In this document: positions 1 through 11,965 of the stretch, piece by piece
Numbering within the stretch: position 1 is the first letter of the stretch
Layout of the letters: the number at the start of each line of letters is the position of its first letter
Assembly (NCBI RefSeq): GCF_001667375.1
Contig: NZ_LZIN01000055.1
Span: 1 to 64,000 of the forward strand
DNA length: 64,000 bases
Source: Mycolicibacter sinensis
GTDB lineage: Bacteria > Actinomycetota > Actinomycetes > Mycobacteriales > Mycobacteriaceae
Direction: 5' to 3'
Made by a program: the position numbers and the translations under genes
The notes under the pieces: model-generated
What the model was told of the DNA's origin: nothing
Seen by the model: only the letters and a program-made list of their open reading frames with translations
Database searches by the model: none

Positions 1-519
1 GCCGGACTTCGCCTCAGTGACGTTGCCGCCGCAGCCGACTTGCAAGCCCCGGCGATCTACCACTACTACGCCTCACGTGACGAGCTGGTCGAGGAAGTGA
101 TGTTCGCGGGTATCTCGGGTATGCGCGAATACGTCGCGGCGGTTCTCGACGAGCTGCCCGACGGCACACCGCCACTGACGCGCCTGCTCGCCAGCGTCGA
201 GGCTCACCTGTGTCATGTATTGCAGACCTCCGACTACGCCACCGCGTGGATCCGCAATGCCGGGCAGGTGCCGATGGCGATTCGCAAGCGGCAGATCGTC
301 GAGGAGGAGCGCTATGGCGAGATCTGGCGCCGGCTCATCAACGACGTCGCCCGCGATGGTCAACTGCGCCCAGAACTGGACCTCTATATCGCGCAGATGC
401 TCGTTCTCGGCTCGTTGAACTGGGCGGTGGAGTGGTGGACGCCCAGTCTGGGATCCATCGATGCGGTCGTGGAGAACGCCAAGTCGTTGATCCGCCAGGG
501 ACTCAGCGACAGCGCCTGA
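1..519 (+). CDS. TetR-family transcriptional regulator (5' end outside window)
   Basis: The reading frame is open from the first base, so the true start lies upstream and the gene is partial. The first residues (AGLRLSDVAAAADLQAPAIY, then HYYASRDEL) match the recognition-helix end of a TetR DNA-binding domain, where a helix-turn-helix is followed by a 'Y-x-Y-F/Y-x-s-K/R-d-e-L' signature. The remaining 140 or so residues are helical with two tryptophan-rich stretches near the end, as in TetR ligand-binding domains. The ligand cannot be read from the sequence. It is transcribed toward a degenerate region, so no operon partner is visible downstream. Confidence 0.85.
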   Translation, partial: AGLRLSDVAAAADLQAPAIYHYYASRDELVEEVMFAGISGMREYVAAVLDELPDGTPPLTRLLASVEAHLCHVLQTSDYATAWIRNAGQVPMAIRKRQIVEEERYGEIWRRLINDVARDGQLRPELDLYIAQMLVLGSLNWAVEWWTPSLGSIDAVVENAKSLIRQGLSDSA

Positions 520-542
520 GCGCTGTTGCGGCGAGTTCCGGG

Positions 543-803
543 TCAACGCAGGATCAGATCCCGCACAGCTGAATTCGTGTGTGGCTGCCACAGGCCCTGC
601 GCCGGCACCAGCAGGGGTTCGTCGAGATCGATCACGGTAACGGCGCCGTCGACGGCGGGGCCCGACGGTGCGGTGACGAACGCGGCGGCGTCCTCTGGCA
701 ATGCCGCCGCCTGGGGTAAGCAGCCCTGCACCCGACTGACCCGGTATTGCGGATCGAATCCGGCACGCCGGCAGGCGTTGATCAGAAAGTCGCAGTAGTA
801 CGA
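543..803 (-). pseudogene. LysR-type regulator remnant, C-terminal effector domain only
   Basis: Leftward translation of this stretch gives residues such as DFLINACRRAGFDPQYRV and ends with AVRDLILR. This resembles the second half of a LysR substrate-binding domain and its usual ending. No helix-turn-helix N-terminus is present: at about 803-808 the similarity stops and an opposite-strand dehydrogenase fragment begins. I read it as a truncated relic left by a deletion. Assignment rests on motif resemblance only. Confidence 0.55.
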
Positions 804-807
804 AGCC

Positions 808-930
808 CCGGGGCGGTCAATACCGTCGGCAAAATGCTGCGGAAGCCGATGTTGGAGACCACCGAGGCCGGGTACGACTCGATGTTCGACATCAACGCCA
901 AGTCCGCTTACTTCTTCCCGAGCGTGCACA
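808..930 (+). pseudogene. Short-chain dehydrogenase remnant (internal fragment)
   Basis: Rightward translation gives VNTVGKMLRKPMLETTEAG followed by YDSMFDINAKSAYFF. In short-chain dehydrogenases this corresponds to the N-A-G-like motif region through the helix carrying the conserved Asn ('D/E-x-x-F-x-v-N'). Neither the glycine-rich cofactor motif before it nor the Y-x-x-x-K catalytic motif after it is present. The piece is too short to function and abuts the LysR remnant head-on. The rest of the gap up to 1001 shows nothing else I can support. Confidence 0.55.
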
Positions 931-1001
931 TTTGCACACTGCTACCGGCGTGTCGCGGTACTAACACGCACTCTCGCGGGGAGGAAAGGAACCGAACCGA
1001 C

Positions 1002-2423
1002 CTACAGCGGGATGTTCTTGTGGCGCCCGCGCCGGGCCGGAGCCTCGGCCAGCGCCTGGGTGATCTTGCTGCGGGTGTGCGAGGGATCGATCTTCTCGTC
1101 GACGACGCCGATGTCGATGGCCGAATCCACCCCGCCGGCGATCCGCTCGTGCTCCAAGGCGAGCTCCTCGTGCAGGGCCTCGCGCTCGTGATCGGGGGCG
1201 GCGGCCAGCTTCTTCTTGTGCAGGATGCCGACCGCGGCCTTGGCGCCCATCACCGCGACCTCGGCGTCCGGCCAGGCGAACACCTTGGTGGCGCCCAGCG
1301 AGCGGGAGTTCATCGCGATGTAGGCCCCGCCGTAGGTTTTCCGGGTGACCAGCGTGACCCGCGGAACGGTGGCCTCGCCGAACGCGTGCAGCAGCTTGGC
1401 GCCGCGGCGCACCACGCCACCCCACTCCTGGCCGACCCCGGGCAGGTAGCCCGGCACGTCGACGATCACGATCAGCGGAATCCCGAACGCGTCGCACAAC
1501 CGCACGAAACGGGCTGCCTTCTCAGCGCTTTCGGAGTTCAGGCAGCCGCCGAGCCGCAGCGGGTTGTTGGCCAGCACCCCGACGGTGCGCCCCGACAACC
1601 GGCCCAGCCCGACCACCATCGACGGCGCCCACTTGGCCTGGAACTCGTCGAAGTGTGCGTCTGAATCGAGCAGCCTGTGCACCAGCGGGTGCACGTCATA
1701 GGCGCGTCGCGCCGACTCCGGCAGCAGCGCGTGCAGGTCGATCTCTTCCGCCTCGGCCTTGTTGCGGTCGAAATGGCCCTGCTGGCAGAACAATCCGACC
1801 AGGCGGCGGCCGCGCTCGTAGGCATCGAGTTCGTCGTCGGCGACGATGTGGCACACGCCCGACTTCTTGTGGTGGGTGTCGGGGCCGCCGAGTGCGGCCA
1901 TGTCGACGTCCTCACCGGTGACGCTGCGCACCACGTCGGGGCCGGTGACGAACACCCGGCCCTCCGGGGCCATCACGATGACGTCGGTCAGCGCCGGGCC
2001 GTAGGCGGCGCCGCCGGCGGCGAAGCCGACCACCACCGAGATCTGCGGGACGTAACCCGACGCCCGGATCATCGCCTCGAAGACCCGCCCCACCGCGTGC
2101 AGTGCGCGCACCCCCTCGGCCAACCGGGCGCCACCGGAGTGCCACAGGCCCACGATCGGGCTCTGCTCGGCGATCGCGGTGTCGTAGGCGTTGACGATGT
2201 GGTCGCAGCCCTCGATACCCATCGCACCGCCCATCACGGTGCCGTCGGTGCAGAACGCGATGGTGCGCACGCCGTTGACGTTGCCGCCCGCCGCCAGCAC
2301 TCCGGAGCGGTCACGCTCGTGCAGCAGTTCCACCGTGCCGTCGTCGAAGAACGTCGACAGACGCAGCAGGGGGTCGCGCGGGTCGAGTGATTCGCCCACC
2401 GTCTCGGGAGCCATGGTCGTCAT
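1002..2423 (-). CDS. accD6: Acetyl/propionyl-CoA carboxylase carboxyltransferase subunit AccD6
   Basis: This 473-residue protein matches the length of M. tuberculosis AccD6, the beta subunit that with AccA3 makes malonyl-CoA for FAS-II. The crotonase-type carboxyltransferase fold shows two oxyanion-forming regions: HSGGAR (95-100) with GFAAGGAAYGPAL (133-145) in the N half, and VDVPGYLPGVGQEWGG in the C half near 320. An AAGGAG-like Shine-Dalgarno (TAAGGAGACGCGCG before ATG) fixes the start. It is the last gene of the leftward fabD-acpM-kasA-kasB-accD6 operon, 42 bp after kasB, so its product is supplied with the elongation enzymes that use malonyl-AcpM. Confidence 0.95.
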   Translation of the reverse strand: MTTMAPETVGESLDPRDPLLRLSTFFDDGTVELLHERDRSGVLAAGGNVNGVRTIAFCTDGTVMGGAMGIEGCDHIVNAYDTAIAEQSPIVGLWHSGGARLAEGVRALHAVGRVFEAMIRASGYVPQISVVVGFAAGGAAYGPALTDVIVMAPEGRVFVTGPDVVRSVTGEDVDMAALGGPDTHHKKSGVCHIVADDELDAYERGRRLVGLFCQQGHFDRNKAEAEEIDLHALLPESARRAYDVHPLVHRLLDSDAHFDEFQAKWAPSMVVGLGRLSGRTVGVLANNPLRLGGCLNSESAEKAARFVRLCDAFGIPLIVIVDVPGYLPGVGQEWGGVVRRGAKLLHAFGEATVPRVTLVTRKTYGGAYIAMNSRSLGATKVFAWPDAEVAVMGAKAAVGILHKKKLAAAPDHEREALHEELALEHERIAGGVDSAIDIGVVDEKIDPSHTRSKITQALAEAPARRGRHKNIPL

Positions 2424-2465
2424 CGCGCGTCTCCTTAATCGATTCTTGTCTCGCTGGGGCGACCG

Positions 2466-3734
2466 TTAATACCGGCCGAAGGCGAGCGCCACGTTGTGCC
2501 CGCCGAATCCGAACGAGTTGTTGATCGCGTACTGGTAGTCGCCGGCGCGCGGCTTGTCGGCCACCACATCCAGGTCGATCTCGGGGTCGAGATTGGCCAG
2601 GTTGAGCGTCGGCGGGATGATCTGGTCGCGCAAGGCGAGCACGGTGAGGATCGATTCCACCGCGCCGACCGCGCCGACGGAGTGGCCCAGCGCGCTCTTC
2701 GGCGCATAAACGGCCGCGTCGCCGCCGTGGGGGCCCAGCGCGTTGTTGATGGCGTGGCCCTCGGCCACGTCGCCCACCGAGGTTCCGGTGGCATGAGCGT
2801 TGACGTGGCTGATGTCGCCGGGAGTCAAGCCGGCCAGCTCGATGGCCCGCGTCATCGCCCGACCAGCGCTCGCGCCGTCGGGGTCCGGCGCCACGATGTG
2901 GTAGCCGTCGGAGGTGATCGATGCGCCCATGATCCGGGCGATGATGTTGGCGCCGCGGGCTTTCGCGTGCTCCTCGGTCTCGATGATCATCACCGCGGCC
3001 CCCTCGCCGAACACGAACCCGTTGCGGTCCCGGTCGAACGGGCGGCAGGCACCGGGCGGGTCGTCGTTGGTGGTGGACAGCACGATGCGCATCTGGGCGA
3101 AGCCGGCGATGGGCACGGCTTCGATCCGGGTCTCCACCCCGCCGCAGATCGCGATGTCGGCCTCGCCGAGCACGATCTGCTGCCAGGCGTGCGCGATGCC
3201 CTCCGAGCCGGACGCACACGCCGAGACCGGGGTGATCACTCCGGCCTTCGCGTGCCGGTCCAGCCCGACCGCCGCGGCCGCACCATTGGGCATGTACTTC
3301 TGCACGGTCAGCGGGGAGACCGCCTTGAGGCCGCGTTCCCGCATGCCGTCGTAGGCCCAGATGAGCTCCTCGGAAGAGCCCATCCCGGTGCCGATCGACA
3401 CCAGCAGCCGGCGGGTGTCGACCTCGGGTGAGCCGGCGTGCTCCCAGGCCCGCCGGCTGATCACGGTGGACAGCTTCTGCAGGTAGGACAGTCGACGCAG
3501 CTCGGTTCGGCTCAGCCCCTCATCGAATGCCTCGGGCGTCTCGATCAGGCGCCCACCGATGCGGACCGGCAGGTCGTATTCCTCGACGAACGGGTCGGTG
3601 AGCTCTCGAATCCCGCTCTGGCCGTCGAGCAAAGCCTTCCAAGTGGACTCTGCATCGGCGGCCAGAGCGGTCGTCATGGCAAAACCGGTGACGACGACGT
3701 TGGGTAAACCGTTGCCAGTGGCCAGTGTTGACAT
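2466..3734 (-). CDS. kasB: Beta-ketoacyl-ACP synthase KasB (mycolate elongation)
   Basis: A 422-residue KAS I/II condensing enzyme. The triad is visible as Cys173 (SACASG), His314 (NAHATGT) and His351 with Lys346 (KSALGHS); the C-terminus [10 protein letters not shown] is the family glycine-rich strand. KasB extends meromycolyl-AcpM in late FAS-II cycles. It sits directly after its paralogue kasA (33 bp gap), and the two share most motifs. I assign kasB rather than kasA from operon order and from the longer, more divergent N-terminus. A GAGGAG ribosome-binding site precedes the ATG. Confidence 0.94.
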   Translation of the reverse strand: MSTLATGNGLPNVVVTGFAMTTALAADAESTWKALLDGQSGIRELTDPFVEEYDLPVRIGGRLIETPEAFDEGLSRTELRRLSYLQKLSTVISRRAWEHAGSPEVDTRRLLVSIGTGMGSSEELIWAYDGMRERGLKAVSPLTVQKYMPNGAAAAVGLDRHAKAGVITPVSACASGSEGIAHAWQQIVLGEADIAICGGVETRIEAVPIAGFAQMRIVLSTTNDDPPGACRPFDRDRNGFVFGEGAAVMIIETEEHAKARGANIIARIMGASITSDGYHIVAPDPDGASAGRAMTRAIELAGLTPGDISHVNAHATGTSVGDVAEGHAINNALGPHGGDAAVYAPKSALGHSVGAVGAVESILTVLALRDQIIPPTLNLANLDPEIDLDVVADKPRAGDYQYAINNSFGFGGHNVALAFGRY

Positions 3735-3767
3735 GGGTGTTCCGAACTCCTCTTGTGACGGGAAGTG

Positions 3768-5018
3768 TCAGTACCGCCCGAAGGCGAGCGCCACGTTGTG
3801 CCCACCGAACCCGAACGAGTTGTTGATCGCGTACTGGTATTCGCCGTAGCGGGGCGCTCCCGCGACCACATCCAGGTTGATCTCCGGGTCGGGCGTCTCG
3901 TAGTTCAGCGTCGGCGGGATGACCCCGTCGCGCAGGGAGAGCACGGTCAGCACCGATTCCAGCGCACCGACCGCTCCGATGGAGTGGCCCAGCGCCGACT
4001 TGGGTGCGTACACCGCGGCGTGCTCGCAGCCGGCTTCCCGGATGGCGTTCGCCTCGGCGGTGTCACCGATGGGAGTGGCCGTTCCGTGGGCGTTGACGTG
4101 GTCGACGTCCTTGGCGGACAGGCCCGCCAACTCCAGCGACCGCTTCATGGCGTAACCCGCCCGCTTGCCGTCGGGGCCGGGAGCCACCATGTGGAAGGCG
4201 TCGGAGGTGATTCCGGCCCCCATTAACCGGGCCAGCGGCTTGGCGCCACGGGCCTTGGCGTGCTCCTCGGTCTCGATGATCATCAGCGCACCGGCCTCGC
4301 CGAACACGAACCCGTCACGGTCTTTGTCGAACGGCCGCGACGCACCCTCGGGGTCGTCGTTGCGGGTCGACATCGCGCGCATCATCGAGAACGTCGCGAT
4401 CGGCAGCGCCTCGATGCCGCCTTCGACACCGCCGCAGACCGCGAAGTCCGCGTCACCCATCACGATCTGACGCCACGCGTGCGCGATGGCCTCGGATCCC
4501 GACGAGCAGGCCGAGACCGGGGTGATGACCCCGGCGCGGGCGCCGAGTTGCAGTCCGACCACCGCAGCGGCACCGTTGGGCATGATCATCTGCACGGCCA
4601 GCGGCGACACCTTACGGGGGCCGCCCTCGTTCATCAGGTCGTAGGTCTCGACGATCTTCTCGCCGCCGCCCAGTCCGGTACCGACGACTACGGTGAACCG
4701 GTCCGGGTCGACCTCGGGGGAACCGGCGTTCTCCCACAAGCGCCCGGCTAGCAGTTTTGCCATCCGCTGGACGTAGGACATGCGCCGCAGGTCCAGCCGG
4801 CCCATGTGGTCGTCGACCGGGTCCTTGAGGTGCCCGCCGATCTTGACCGGCAGATCCCATTTGCTAACGAAGTCATCCTCGAGGACGTGGATTCCACTCT
4901 CGCCGGCCAACAGGCCCTTCCACGTGCTCTCGACGTCCGCCCCGATTGAAGTGGTGGCCTCAACGGCGGTTACCACCACATTGGGGTAACCGCCGTTGGC
5001 CGTGGAGGGCTTGGTCAC
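3768..5018 (-). CDS. kasA: Beta-ketoacyl-ACP synthase KasA
   Basis: At 416 residues it has the length of M. tuberculosis KasA, the essential FAS-II condensing enzyme that initiates meromycolate elongation and is the target of thiolactomycin. The nucleophile is Cys171 (SACSSG); the NAHGTAT and KSALGHS motifs give the two active-site histidines and the lysine. The start is a GTG that directly abuts the acpM stop (TAA then GTG), so translation is probably coupled to the carrier protein. Next gene downstream is kasB. Confidence 0.96.
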   Translation of the reverse strand: MTKPSTANGGYPNVVVTAVEATTSIGADVESTWKGLLAGESGIHVLEDDFVSKWDLPVKIGGHLKDPVDDHMGRLDLRRMSYVQRMAKLLAGRLWENAGSPEVDPDRFTVVVGTGLGGGEKIVETYDLMNEGGPRKVSPLAVQMIMPNGAAAVVGLQLGARAGVITPVSACSSGSEAIAHAWRQIVMGDADFAVCGGVEGGIEALPIATFSMMRAMSTRNDDPEGASRPFDKDRDGFVFGEAGALMIIETEEHAKARGAKPLARLMGAGITSDAFHMVAPGPDGKRAGYAMKRSLELAGLSAKDVDHVNAHGTATPIGDTAEANAIREAGCEHAAVYAPKSALGHSIGAVGALESVLTVLSLRDGVIPPTLNYETPDPEINLDVVAGAPRYGEYQYAINNSFGFGGHNVALAFGRY

Positions 5019-5318
5019 TTAGCTCTCCGAACCGAACTTCTCGCGCAGGGCCGCGGCGGCCTCGGGGTTCTCGGCCTCGAGCTTCTGGATGTAGCCCACT
5101 ACGTCACCCACGGTGCGCAGACCGGCCAGGTCCTCGTCGGGGATCTTCACGCCGTACTTGTCCTCGGTCTGCACGGCGATCTCCACCATGGACAGCGAGT
5201 CGATGTCCAGGTCGTCGACGAACGACTTCTCGACGGTGACCTCGCTCGGCTCGATACCGGTCACCTCTTCGATGATCTCGGCAAGACCGGCGATGATTTC
5301 TTCCTGACTAGCAGGCAC
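5019..5318 (-). CDS. acpM: Meromycolate extension acyl carrier protein AcpM
   Basis: Acyl carrier protein with the 4'-phosphopantetheine attachment motif DIDSLS; with the chosen GTG start the serine is residue 41, as in M. tuberculosis. I prefer this start (VPASQEEII) over one nine codons upstream because AAGGGAA lies 5-11 bases before it and the N-terminus then aligns with known AcpM. The core domain ends near residue 80 and is followed by a charged tail. The 99-residue length is shorter than the 115 residues of the M. tuberculosis protein, entirely at the C-terminus. It shuttles FAS-II intermediates between FabD, KasA and KasB. Confidence 0.95.
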   Translation of the reverse strand: MPASQEEIIAGLAEIIEEVTGIEPSEVTVEKSFVDDLDIDSLSMVEIAVQTEDKYGVKIPDEDLAGLRTVGDVVGYIQKLEAENPEAAAALREKFGSES

Positions 5319-5406
5319 TGTGATTCCCTTCGGTTGGATCCGCACGGGGTGTGCGGGCTGATTACTGCGTATCTGGTTGTGCAGGTTGGAGCGGGCTTGA
5401 AAAGGG

Positions 5407-6318
5407 TTAGAACTCTGGCAGCCCGTCCAGATCTGCGGGGGATTTGACGGCGTGCGTCGGGGTCCCCCGAAGTTCGCGTTTGGCGATGCCGGCCAAGGTC
5501 CCCGCGGGCGGGAACTCCACGATCGCGCTGACGCCCCGGGCGCGAAGCGTCTCGGTGCACAGATCCCAGCGCACCGGCCGGGTCAGCTGGGCGACCAGGT
5601 TCTCCATCGCGGCGGCCGCCGAGGTGACGGGCTGCCCGTCGCGGTTGGACAACAGTGTAGCGGCGGGATCGGATGCGGCGACCTGCTCCGCAGCGGCGGA
5701 GTAGGCCTCCAGCGCGGGCGCCATGAACTGGGTGTGGAACGCGCCGGCGGTGGCCAGCTTGCGCACCCGGGCCTTGGCGGGCGGGTCTTCGGCGAGCTTG
5801 TCCAGCGCGGTCACGAGGCCCGCCGCGACGATCTGGCCGACGGCGTTGCGGTTGGCCGGGACCAGGTCGAGCTGCTCGAGGCGGGTCAGCACCTCGGTCT
5901 CGTCGCCGCCGAGCACCGCGGCCATACCGGTGGGCTCGAGTGCGCAGGCCTTGGCCATTTCCCGGCCGCGGGTGGCGGCCAGCATGACGGCGTCGTCGGG
6001 GGAGATAACGCCCGCGATGGCGTAGGCGGCGATCTCGCCGACCGAGTGGCCGGCCACGATCACGTCCTCGCCCAGCGGGCTATTGCGGCGCTGGGACAGC
6101 TCGTTGTAGGCGAGCAGCGTCGCGGCCACCACCAGCGGCTGGGTCACCGTCGTGTCGGTGATCTCCTCGGCGGTCGCGGTGGTGCCCAAGGCGACCAGAT
6201 CCAGACCGCTGATCTCCGACCACGCGGCCAGCTGGCTGGCGGAACCGGGCTGTTCCAGCCACGGCGACAGCATGCCGGGAGTCTGGGATCCCTGTCCGGG
6301 AGCGAGCAACGCAATCAC
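5407..6318 (-). CDS. fabD: Malonyl-CoA:AcpM transacylase FabD
   Basis: A 303-residue malonyl transferase that loads malonyl-CoA onto AcpM. The GxSxG motif GHSVGE places the nucleophile at Ser92 and the partner histidine at His195 (GAFHTQFM); LAPGQGSQ near the N-terminus is the oxyanion loop. It is the first gene of the FAS-II operon, with the mabR gene upstream in the same direction and a 174-bp intergenic region containing candidate operators. The GTG start overlaps an ATG two bases upstream; the reading frame and the family N-terminus (IALLAPGQG) select GTG. Confidence 0.95.
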   Translation of the reverse strand: MIALLAPGQGSQTPGMLSPWLEQPGSASQLAAWSEISGLDLVALGTTATAEEITDTTVTQPLVVAATLLAYNELSQRRNSPLGEDVIVAGHSVGEIAAYAIAGVISPDDAVMLAATRGREMAKACALEPTGMAAVLGGDETEVLTRLEQLDLVPANRNAVGQIVAAGLVTALDKLAEDPPAKARVRKLATAGAFHTQFMAPALEAYSAAAEQVAASDPAATLLSNRDGQPVTSAAAAMENLVAQLTRPVRWDLCTETLRARGVSAIVEFPPAGTLAGIAKRELRGTPTHAVKSPADLDGLPEF

Positions 6319-6328
6319 ATCTTTAAGA

Positions 6329-6377
6329 GAACATTGTGAAGCGCGGTTTGCAGGATGTCCTAGAACATGAACATTGT
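6329..6377. repeat. Direct repeat GAACATTGT x2 in fabD upstream region
   Basis: The nonamer GAACATTGT occurs at 6329-6337 and 6369-6377, exactly 40 bp apart, between the candidate MabR palindrome and the fabD start. Spacing close to four helical turns would suit a regulator binding one face of the DNA. No function is demonstrated. Confidence 0.35.
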
Positions 6378-6385
6378 CTTATGTT

Positions 6386-6404
6386 TTTGTGGAGGTCCTA
6401 CAAA
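6386..6404. promoter_or_regulatory. Inverted repeat upstream of the FAS-II operon, candidate MabR operator
   Basis: TTTGT and ACAAA arms are separated by 9 bp, midway between mabR and fabD. MabR is known to bind the FAS-II promoter in mycobacteria; assigning this particular repeat to it is inference. Confidence 0.4.
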
Positions 6405-6492
6405 CGTGCCATCCGATGCGACGTGTTTGATACCTTCCCGCGACAACTGCCTGGTTGAGGACGTGCTGCCGAAGCCGACCGTCCGGCGCGCC

Positions 6493-7827
6493 TCACCCGA
6501 CCCGATGTTCGTGGGGCGCGCCCCCGCCCACCGGTGGCGTGGCGTATGTCACCGGTGGGCTGCTGAAGCTGGCATGTTGGGCCTGATTGGCCAGCCGCCC
6601 GACGGTGGCCGCCACCCGCAGCACATAGGCGTCGCGGGGCTGGGTGGGATCGCGACCGGTGAAGTCGGCGATCCGCTTGAGTCGGTAGCGGACGGTGTTT
6701 GGATGAACGAACAACTTGCGCGAGCAGGCCTCGATCGCGCCGCCACAGTCCAGGTAGGCGTCCAGCGTCTCGGTCAGCGACGGCCCGGCCTCGGCCAGGG
6801 GCCGCATCACGTCGGTGTGCAGGGCCGCGATCGCCGAGGCGTCCCCGATCAGGGCCCGCTCGGGCAGCAGCTCGCGGGCCAGCACCGGGCGCGGCGCTCC
6901 GGTCCAGCCGACCACGGCGTTCATCCCGGAGATCGCCTCGCTGGCGCTGTGGTAGGCCGCGGTCAGGCTCGGCGCGGTCGGGCCGATCACCACCGGCCCG
7001 TCGGAGAACGCGCCGAGCAGGTCGGCCAGGAACTTCTGGGTCGGTGACAGCGGGCCCGACACGATCGCCACCAGCCAGGTGCCGTGCACGTCGGTCAGCG
7101 CCGCCCGGCCGTGGCGTTCGGCGACGTCGCGGACGTCCTGGCTGGCCTTCTGGCCGGAGATGGGGGCACCTCCCGCTTGCGGGGGAGCGTCCGGGCCCGG
7201 CGGTGCGGTGCCCACCACGACCGTGGCCGGCGCGGTGGTGTCCCAGTTCAGCGCCGCCGCCCGGCTCAGCAGCTCCGGGCCGGTGTCGCCGCGCACCACG
7301 GCGTCCACCACGCTGGCCTCCATCCGGGAATCCCAGGTGCCGCGAGCCTCGGCGGCGTCGGCGTAGGCGGAGGCGGCGGTGAAAGCCAGGTCACGGCTGT
7401 ACTTGAGGATGCCCACCGTCAGTGCGGTGACCTGCTCCTCGGAGCGGGCCAGCAGCGGCACGACCTCCTCGAAGAACTCCATGGTGACCCGCACCATGTC
7501 CACGGTGTGCCGCAGCGCGATGTGGCGGGTCAGCTCTTGCGGCACCAGCTCAAACGCCTGCGCGGTGTGGCTGACGTTGCCGTGCGGGTCGTGCATCCAC
7601 TCGGCGAAGTTGACCACGGCGGTCTGTACCACCAGGGCGACGCTGGCGCGCTGGGACGCCTCCAGGTCGGCGAAGAAGGGCAGCCGGTCGCCCATCGCCG
7701 ACACCGCCTCGGTGGCCAGTCGGCCCGAATAGTGCTTGAGCCGGCGCAGCAGCGTGTCCGGTACGGCGCTGAGCAGCTCCAGAGTGGACCGCGGCAGGAC
7801 CGGCCCACCCGGACTGTTGTCAACCAT
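6493..7827 (-). CDS. mabR: Mycolic acid biosynthesis regulator MabR (PucR/CdaR-type)
   Basis: A 444-residue regulator with a PucR-type C-terminal helix-turn-helix (ACSRKLFVHPNTVRYRLKRI, about residues 367-387), preceded by a GGDEF-like central region typical of the CdaR family. Its place immediately upstream of fabD in the same orientation identifies it as MabR, the long-acyl-CoA-responsive regulator of FAS-II. It is about 30 residues longer than the M. tuberculosis protein as I recall it. Part of the excess is a Pro/Gly-rich loop (GPDAPPQAGGAPISGQ) encoded over a palindromic small repeat at 7162-7187. A proline- and histidine-containing tail follows the HTH. Confidence 0.9.
   Translation of the reverse strand: MVDNSPGGPVLPRSTLELLSAVPDTLLRRLKHYSGRLATEAVSAMGDRLPFFADLEASQRASVALVVQTAVVNFAEWMHDPHGNVSHTAQAFELVPQELTRHIALRHTVDMVRVTMEFFEEVVPLLARSEEQVTALTVGILKYSRDLAFTAASAYADAAEARGTWDSRMEASVVDAVVRGDTGPELLSRAAALNWDTTAPATVVVGTAPPGPDAPPQAGGAPISGQKASQDVRDVAERHGRAALTDVHGTWLVAIVSGPLSPTQKFLADLLGAFSDGPVVIGPTAPSLTAAYHSASEAISGMNAVVGWTGAPRPVLARELLPERALIGDASAIAALHTDVMRPLAEAGPSLTETLDAYLDCGGAIEACSRKLFVHPNTVRYRLKRIADFTGRDPTQPRDAYVLRVAATVGRLANQAQHASFSSPPVTYATPPVGGGAPHEHRVG
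7162..7187. repeat. GC-rich palindromic small repeat inside mabR
   Basis: The segment contains CTCCCGCTTGCGGGGGAG, an imperfect hairpin flanked by GGGGGCAC. I recall this as a dispersed small mycobacterial repeat, but I cannot search for other copies; no second copy was noticed in this window. Here it is read in frame within mabR. Confidence 0.4.
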
Positions 7828-7893
7828 CCCTAAAAGCTACGCCAGATTTCTGGTGACTCCCAACAATAAGCGGCGGGTGTCAGGCGGCGGGTG

Positions 7894-10683
<2,790 letters not shown>

Positions 10684-10844
10684 CGCATTACTCCTTGGTT
10701 TGGAGGTCAAGACGTGTCTCCCGGCTTGTGGCCAGAACGACACCGGACCGATCGCTTCGCCGGTCTTGTCTTTTCTATCCTGCCTCACCGGGCCCGGGAC
10801 CGGCGGTGGGTGAGTGACGGATGGGGGTGGGCTGATCTCGGCAT

Positions 10845-11462
10845 GTGACCGCCTACCCGGTAACGTCTGACGCTGTGCTGACCGGATGGCGGACCGTCCC
10901 GCGGGGGCGGGCGCGGCGACACGCCCGGGCGGGTGCGCTGGTGGCCGGTGGAACCGCGGCGGTGGCGATGGGCGTCGTCGGCTGCACCAGCATCATCGGC
11001 GGAACGCCGGAGGCGGACACCTCGGCGGCGCCGGCGTACCGCTCCTCGGTGTCGGCGTCGGTGTCGGCCTCGGAGGCGACCTCGAGCATCCGTGAGACCC
11101 AGCGCCAGCAGTCGATGACGACCCAGGCGGTGCGCGGCGCATGCGGCAGGTTCGCCTCGAGCAGCAGCGACGCCGTCGACACCGTGAACAAGTACGTGGA
11201 GGCGTTCAACAGCGGCGGTGACATCCCCGGAACCGCCGGGCCCGCGGTCGAGGCGCTCAACCACAGCGCCGACGAGGTGTCCGGCGCCATCAACGAGAAG
11301 CTGTCGACGGAACTCAAGGACGCGTTCACCACCTATGCCGACGCCGCCCGCGGCGTGGCGACCGCGATTTCGTCCAAGGCGCCGGTCTCGGTGTACAACG
11401 CCCGCAAAGACGAGCTCAACCGGGCCCGGGAGAAGGGGATGCAGCTGTGCCGAGCCTTCTGA
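10845..11462 (+). CDS. Putative lipoprotein, Rv2240c-like
   Basis: About 205 residues with a basic N-terminus ([11 protein letters not shown]), a hydrophobic stretch ([17 protein letters not shown]) and a lipobox-like VVGC near residue 47. The mature part is Ser/Thr/Ala-rich with a predicted helical segment ([16 protein letters not shown]) and a final cysteine-containing CRAF. Position between aceE and the DUF3052 gene matches Rv2240c of H37Rv, whose function is unknown. The first GTG is used; a second GTG ten codons later is equally possible because neither has a clear ribosome-binding site. Confidence 0.7.
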   Translation: MTAYPVTSDAVLTGWRTVPRGRARRHARAGALVAGGTAAVAMGVVGCTSIIGGTPEADTSAAPAYRSSVSASVSASEATSSIRETQRQQSMTTQAVRGACGRFASSSSDAVDTVNKYVEAFNSGGDIPGTAGPAVEALNHSADEVSGAINEKLSTELKDAFTTYADAARGVATAISSKAPVSVYNARKDELNRAREKGMQLCRAF

Positions 11463-11542
11463 GGTCACCGATCTTTTCGGACCCGGCTGTGCAACGATGA
11501 TGCCCAACACTCAGCACGGTGAAAGTCGAAGGAGGTCACACG

Positions 11543-11965
11543 GTGGTCGCGGCGGATAACGCCCCGAACTTCGCCCGCAAATTGGGCATAGAAAACAAGC
11601 AGTTGGTCCAGGAGTTCGGCTGGGACGACGACGCCGACGACGACATCCGTGTCGACGTCGAAGAGGCCTGTGGCAGTGAACTGCTCGATGAAGACACCGA
11701 CGAGGTGGTCGACGTGGTGCTGCTGTGGTGGCGCGACGGCGACGGCGACTTGGTGGACACCCTGATGGACGCGATCACCGCGCTGGCCGACGACGGCGTG
11801 ATCTGGGTGCTGACCCCCAAGACCGGCAAGTCCGGCCATGTTCAGCCCGCCGAGATCGCGGAGGCGGCGCCGACCGCCGGGCTGATGCCGACCTCGTCGG
11901 TCAACCTCGGCGACTGGAGTGCCAGTCGACTGGTTCAGCCCAAATCGAGGACGGGAAAGCGTTGA
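11543..11965 (+). CDS. DUF3052 family protein (Rv2239c-like)
   Basis: A small acidic protein of 140 residues from the GTG at 11543, which has an AAGGAGG ribosome-binding site 7 bases upstream. The N half includes NFARKLGIENKQLVQEFGWD followed by an Asp-rich run, then an alternating beta/helix region ending GDWSASRL. DUF3052 proteins are common in actinobacteria and have no assigned activity. The stop codon overlaps the ahpE start by one base (TGATG), so the two are co-translated; a link with peroxide defence is suggested by this coupling alone. Confidence 0.8.
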   Translation: MVAADNAPNFARKLGIENKQLVQEFGWDDDADDDIRVDVEEACGSELLDEDTDEVVDVVLLWWRDGDGDLVDTLMDAITALADDGVIWVLTPKTGKSGHVQPAEIAEAAPTAGLMPTSSVNLGDWSASRLVQPKSRTGKR

